Origin: Siphonodentalium dalli
Lineage: Eukaryota; Mollusca; Scaphopoda; Gadilida; Siphonodentaliidae
Direction of reading: 5' to 3'
Assembly (NCBI GenBank): GCA_032622095.1
Contig: CP136062.1
Span: 165,128,590-165,192,589 of the forward strand
DNA: 64,000 bases
The notes under the pieces are model-generated. The model was given only the letters and a program-made list of their open reading frames with translations, did not search any database and was not told the DNA's origin. The position numbers and the translations under genes are program-made. Below are positions 61,501 through 64,000 of the stretch, in pieces (the stretch's first letter is position 1; the number at the start of each line of letters is the position of its first letter).

Positions 61501-62860
61501 CAGAAATACATGTATGCTGCAGTGTGTGTACTTGCGTGAAAGGGCAGTGAATGAATCAGTCGACGTAAACATCTCCGTAATAATTATGAATATTTTATAT
61601 GATATACTGAGTCGAAATTTATGTCGACTGTGAATGAATGTACTCCTCGGACTCTGCTTGTCAAGTTATCGTTCATCAACACATCTAGTAAAACATGACC
61701 AATTAAGTACATTGGAGACTAGAATAGACCACTTGTCAATGTCACAGGGTCGTAATCATTGGTCATTCAGATGAATAATAGACCATTCAATAGAGCATCC
61801 ATTTAGTAATGAAAGTATTAAAACAACAATTGACCACCAGTGTTTGTTCACAGTAATCCTTGAGTAAAATGTCTTGTTAACCCTTTCAGTGCATTAAAAA
61901 TTTTTATTTTTTTTTTGGGTTTAATTATTTTTGGGTATGCTTAAAGTCATTAGCTTCACTCCCGGTGGGCATATTTTTGATGTCAGACAGAACTGTGCCC
62001 GATATACCACAAGAAAGGTCATAAAAAACTAGAAAGAAAACCCCAATGTGGCATATTATTAGTGCGGTACTCGCCCTGTATTAAATTGTTGAAAACTGCG
62101 ATCAGAGTAAGAAATCTTCTCAGATACTAACACATTTTCGGAGCGAATCAGCGCGCTGAGTCTCAAGGAATTATATTCGGAGGAAATCGGAACCACCCGA
62201 ATAACGACGATCGGCTGGCACGCACGACTGGGAGAACAGCCAAAACAAAGGCCGGCATGTCGATAACGAAAGTAGATTCAACAAAAAGAGAAAGAAAAAA
62301 AAATAATAATAGGGGGCCTATCATAGTTTTTGCATTCAAGTTTTCTAAGTAAAATGTCGACAATTATTTGGCAACTAACAAAGTTTTCACACTCTGTATA
62401 TATATTTATATATATATGGAATTTTTGCAAATTTAGGAGAGAATGAGTACGTATTCACAGTGTGCAAAAGACGATTGGCACACCTCCGAAATTATCCAGG
62501 TTCACCAATAATAAACAAATCTGGGAATTCTGCCTTCTAATCTAACGTCAACATATTTGGCCGAATACAAGGTGAAGTTATCTGCATGCGAATTATTGAC
62601 TTCTGTAAATGTAAATTATAAGCAATATTTCAATAATATTTGACATCACAATAGACCAATCGTGCTGAGCTAGATCGATTGGTCTTCCTGACACTGTTGT
62701 AAGAGATTTCTTGAATATTGAAATTTTGTTTGCTTGAAGATTTGTTCAAATTTATGATGAATATACTAGCAAAAAATTATACATTGTCTTTCATTAGTTT
62801 CAAAATTGTCTTTCATTAGTTTCAAAATGAATAAGAATAATTTTTTTACAAAAAAATGGT
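61501..62860. other. COG4 3' UTR and 3' flank
   Basis: No coding similarity is seen. Candidate poly(A) hexamers are ATTAAA at 61817 and 61893 and AATAAA at 62510; which is used cannot be told. A TTAACCCTTTCAGTG terminus followed by a T-rich stretch and GGGTATGCTTAA near 61878-61945 resembles the element at 57485-57964, so a diverged piggyBac-like MITE probably lies here. Confidence 0.35.
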
Positions 62861-62861
62861 T

Positions 62862-63480
62862 GTAACTTGAAAGAACAATTTAGAGTAGGCCTACTCCCTT
62901 TATCCAAGATTCATGCTGGCTGTGAAAGACCGATGGGATTATTTTAGCCCGATCGGTATATTTTAGCCCGATCGGGCTATTATTGATTGATCGGTGGTCC
63001 ACCCAGACCTGTAGGATATGCGCACTATAGGATATAGATAAGGCGTTTTATGTATGGGAGGCCTATTTCACTTGAAAGAACAATTTATAGTAGGCCTACT
63101 CCCTTTATCCAAGATTCAGGCTGGCTGTGAAAGACCGATCGGTCTATTTTAGCCCGATCGGTCTATTTTAGCCCGATTGGGCTATTATTGATTGATCGGT
63201 GGTTCACCCAGACCTGTAGGGTATGCGCGCTATAGTATATAGATAAGGCGTTTCATGTATGGGAGGCCTATTTCACTTGAAAGAACAATTTATAGTAGGC
63301 CTACTCCCTTTATCCAAGATTCAGGCTGGCTGTGAAAGACCGATCGGTCTATTTTAGCCCGATCGGTCTATTTTAGCCCGATCGGGCTATTATTGATTGA
63401 TCGGTGGTTCACCCAGACCTGTAGGATATACGCACTATAGCATATAGATACGGCATGTCATGTATGGGATACCCATTTCA
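62862..63480 (+). repeat. 205-bp tandem array, 3 copies
   Basis: The unit phase marker TAGTAGGCCTACTCCCTTTA recurs every 205 bp (62887, 63092, 63297). Each unit contains two or three CGATCGG(T/G)CTATTTTAGCC sub-repeats. Confidence 0.93.
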
Positions 63481-63614
63481 CATTTATTATTCATTTACGA
63501 TGAAGCGCAAATATTTCGCAAAATAACATCTATCATTTGCGCTTCAGTGTAAATCATTTGCGCAAATAAAAATTAATATGCATTGATATCATCCCCCTGA
63601 ATTAATTTTAAATG

Positions 63615-64000
63615 GCACAGACCCACCATATGAGGGAAGCACCCCCCCCCCCCCCCCCCCCCCAGTAACCCCAATATCTCTTTTATGACCATGGAAATGG
63701 TAGAGATATGTGCAGGATATATCTCTTTTATAAAATATACTAGATCTCTGGGATGGAGACACAAATTCTTGGGGACAGGGATGCTGATAATATGAAAATT
63801 GGGGTTTTCCCCAATTTCAAGTAAATAAGTACACCATATGAGGGAAGCGAGTCCCCAGTAACCCCGAATTCCATATTTATGGCCATGGAAATGGTATATA
63901 TCTGTGTAGGAGATGTCCCTTTAATAAAATATACTAGAGCTCTGGGAGTGAGGCACCAATTCTTGGGACACCAGGGACAGAGATGCTGATATATGCATAT
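63615..64000 (+). repeat. about 210-bp direct duplication with poly-C
   Basis: CACCATATGAGGGAAGC..CAGTAACCCC..CCATGGAAATGGTA..AAAATATACTAGA occurs at 63625 and 63831. The first copy carries a 22-base poly-C run (63642-63663). The second runs to the window edge. Confidence 0.85.

Noticed and set aside
62163-62363. Minus-strand 66-codon ORF with a hydrophobic stretch
   Set aside because: No start context, neighbours or homology signal; probably chance.

Overview
This window is eukaryotic, AT-rich, intron-rich and packed with repeats. It looks like genomic DNA of an animal, most likely a marine invertebrate. The evidence is a GT-AG spliced gene with a clearly animal-type protein, many MITE families, piggyBac-, hAT- and MULE-like DNA elements, DIRS-like retroelements, a LINE fragment, and arrays with units of about 160 bp. 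I cannot place it to phylum from sequence alone. Similarity to human COG4 was judged from memory of that protein, not by a search.

The window holds one protein-coding gene, on the + strand, and it appears complete. It encodes COG4, subunit 4 of the conserved oligomeric Golgi complex. I traced 22 coding exons from the ATG at 501 to the TAA at 61498-61500. Every intron is GT-AG, all phases agree, and the spliced reading frame is 2277 nt (758 residues; human COG4 is about 785). The coding sequence is under 4% of the gene span. Almost all short ORFs elsewhere are chance or repeat-derived.

The rest is intronic repeats. (1) 501-5093, exons 1-3: a 486-bp inverted-repeat MITE, a 460-bp family-2 MITE, a piggyBac-like hairpin MITE and a 1.13-kb hAT-like element with an 8-bp target duplication. 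(2) 5.2-19.4 kb, exons 4-12: a MULE-like element, several TTAA-flanked MITEs, a 429-bp foldback, and an 80-bp tandem duplication across the exon 7 donor. (3) 19.4-27.5 kb, exons 13-14: a 39-bp tandem array, a foldback, a 2.3-kb array of about 160-bp units, nested piggyBac-like elements, and a 39-bp duplication across the exon 14 donor. (4) 27.5-35.5 kb, intron 14: a 60-bp tandem array split by a piggyBac-like element and by a 5.03-kb DIRS-like element. (5) 35.5-51.5 kb, exons 15-20: a 43-bp three-copy repeat across the exon 17 acceptor, a hAT-like element with a broken zinc-finger ORF, and a 5-kb composite bounded by inverted repeats. (6) 51.5-61.5 kb, exons 21-22: a second DIRS-like element inside a LINE reverse-transcriptase fragment, and a third hAT-like element. 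(7) 61.5-64 kb: 3' flank with a 205-bp tandem array.

The most notable observations are: partial-exon tandem duplications that copy splice sites at three COG4 exons; two DIRS-like elements with inverted terminal repeats plus an internal complementary region, one with a reconstructable empty site and no target duplication; and several DNA elements that keep only a short remnant resembling a transposase N-terminus.
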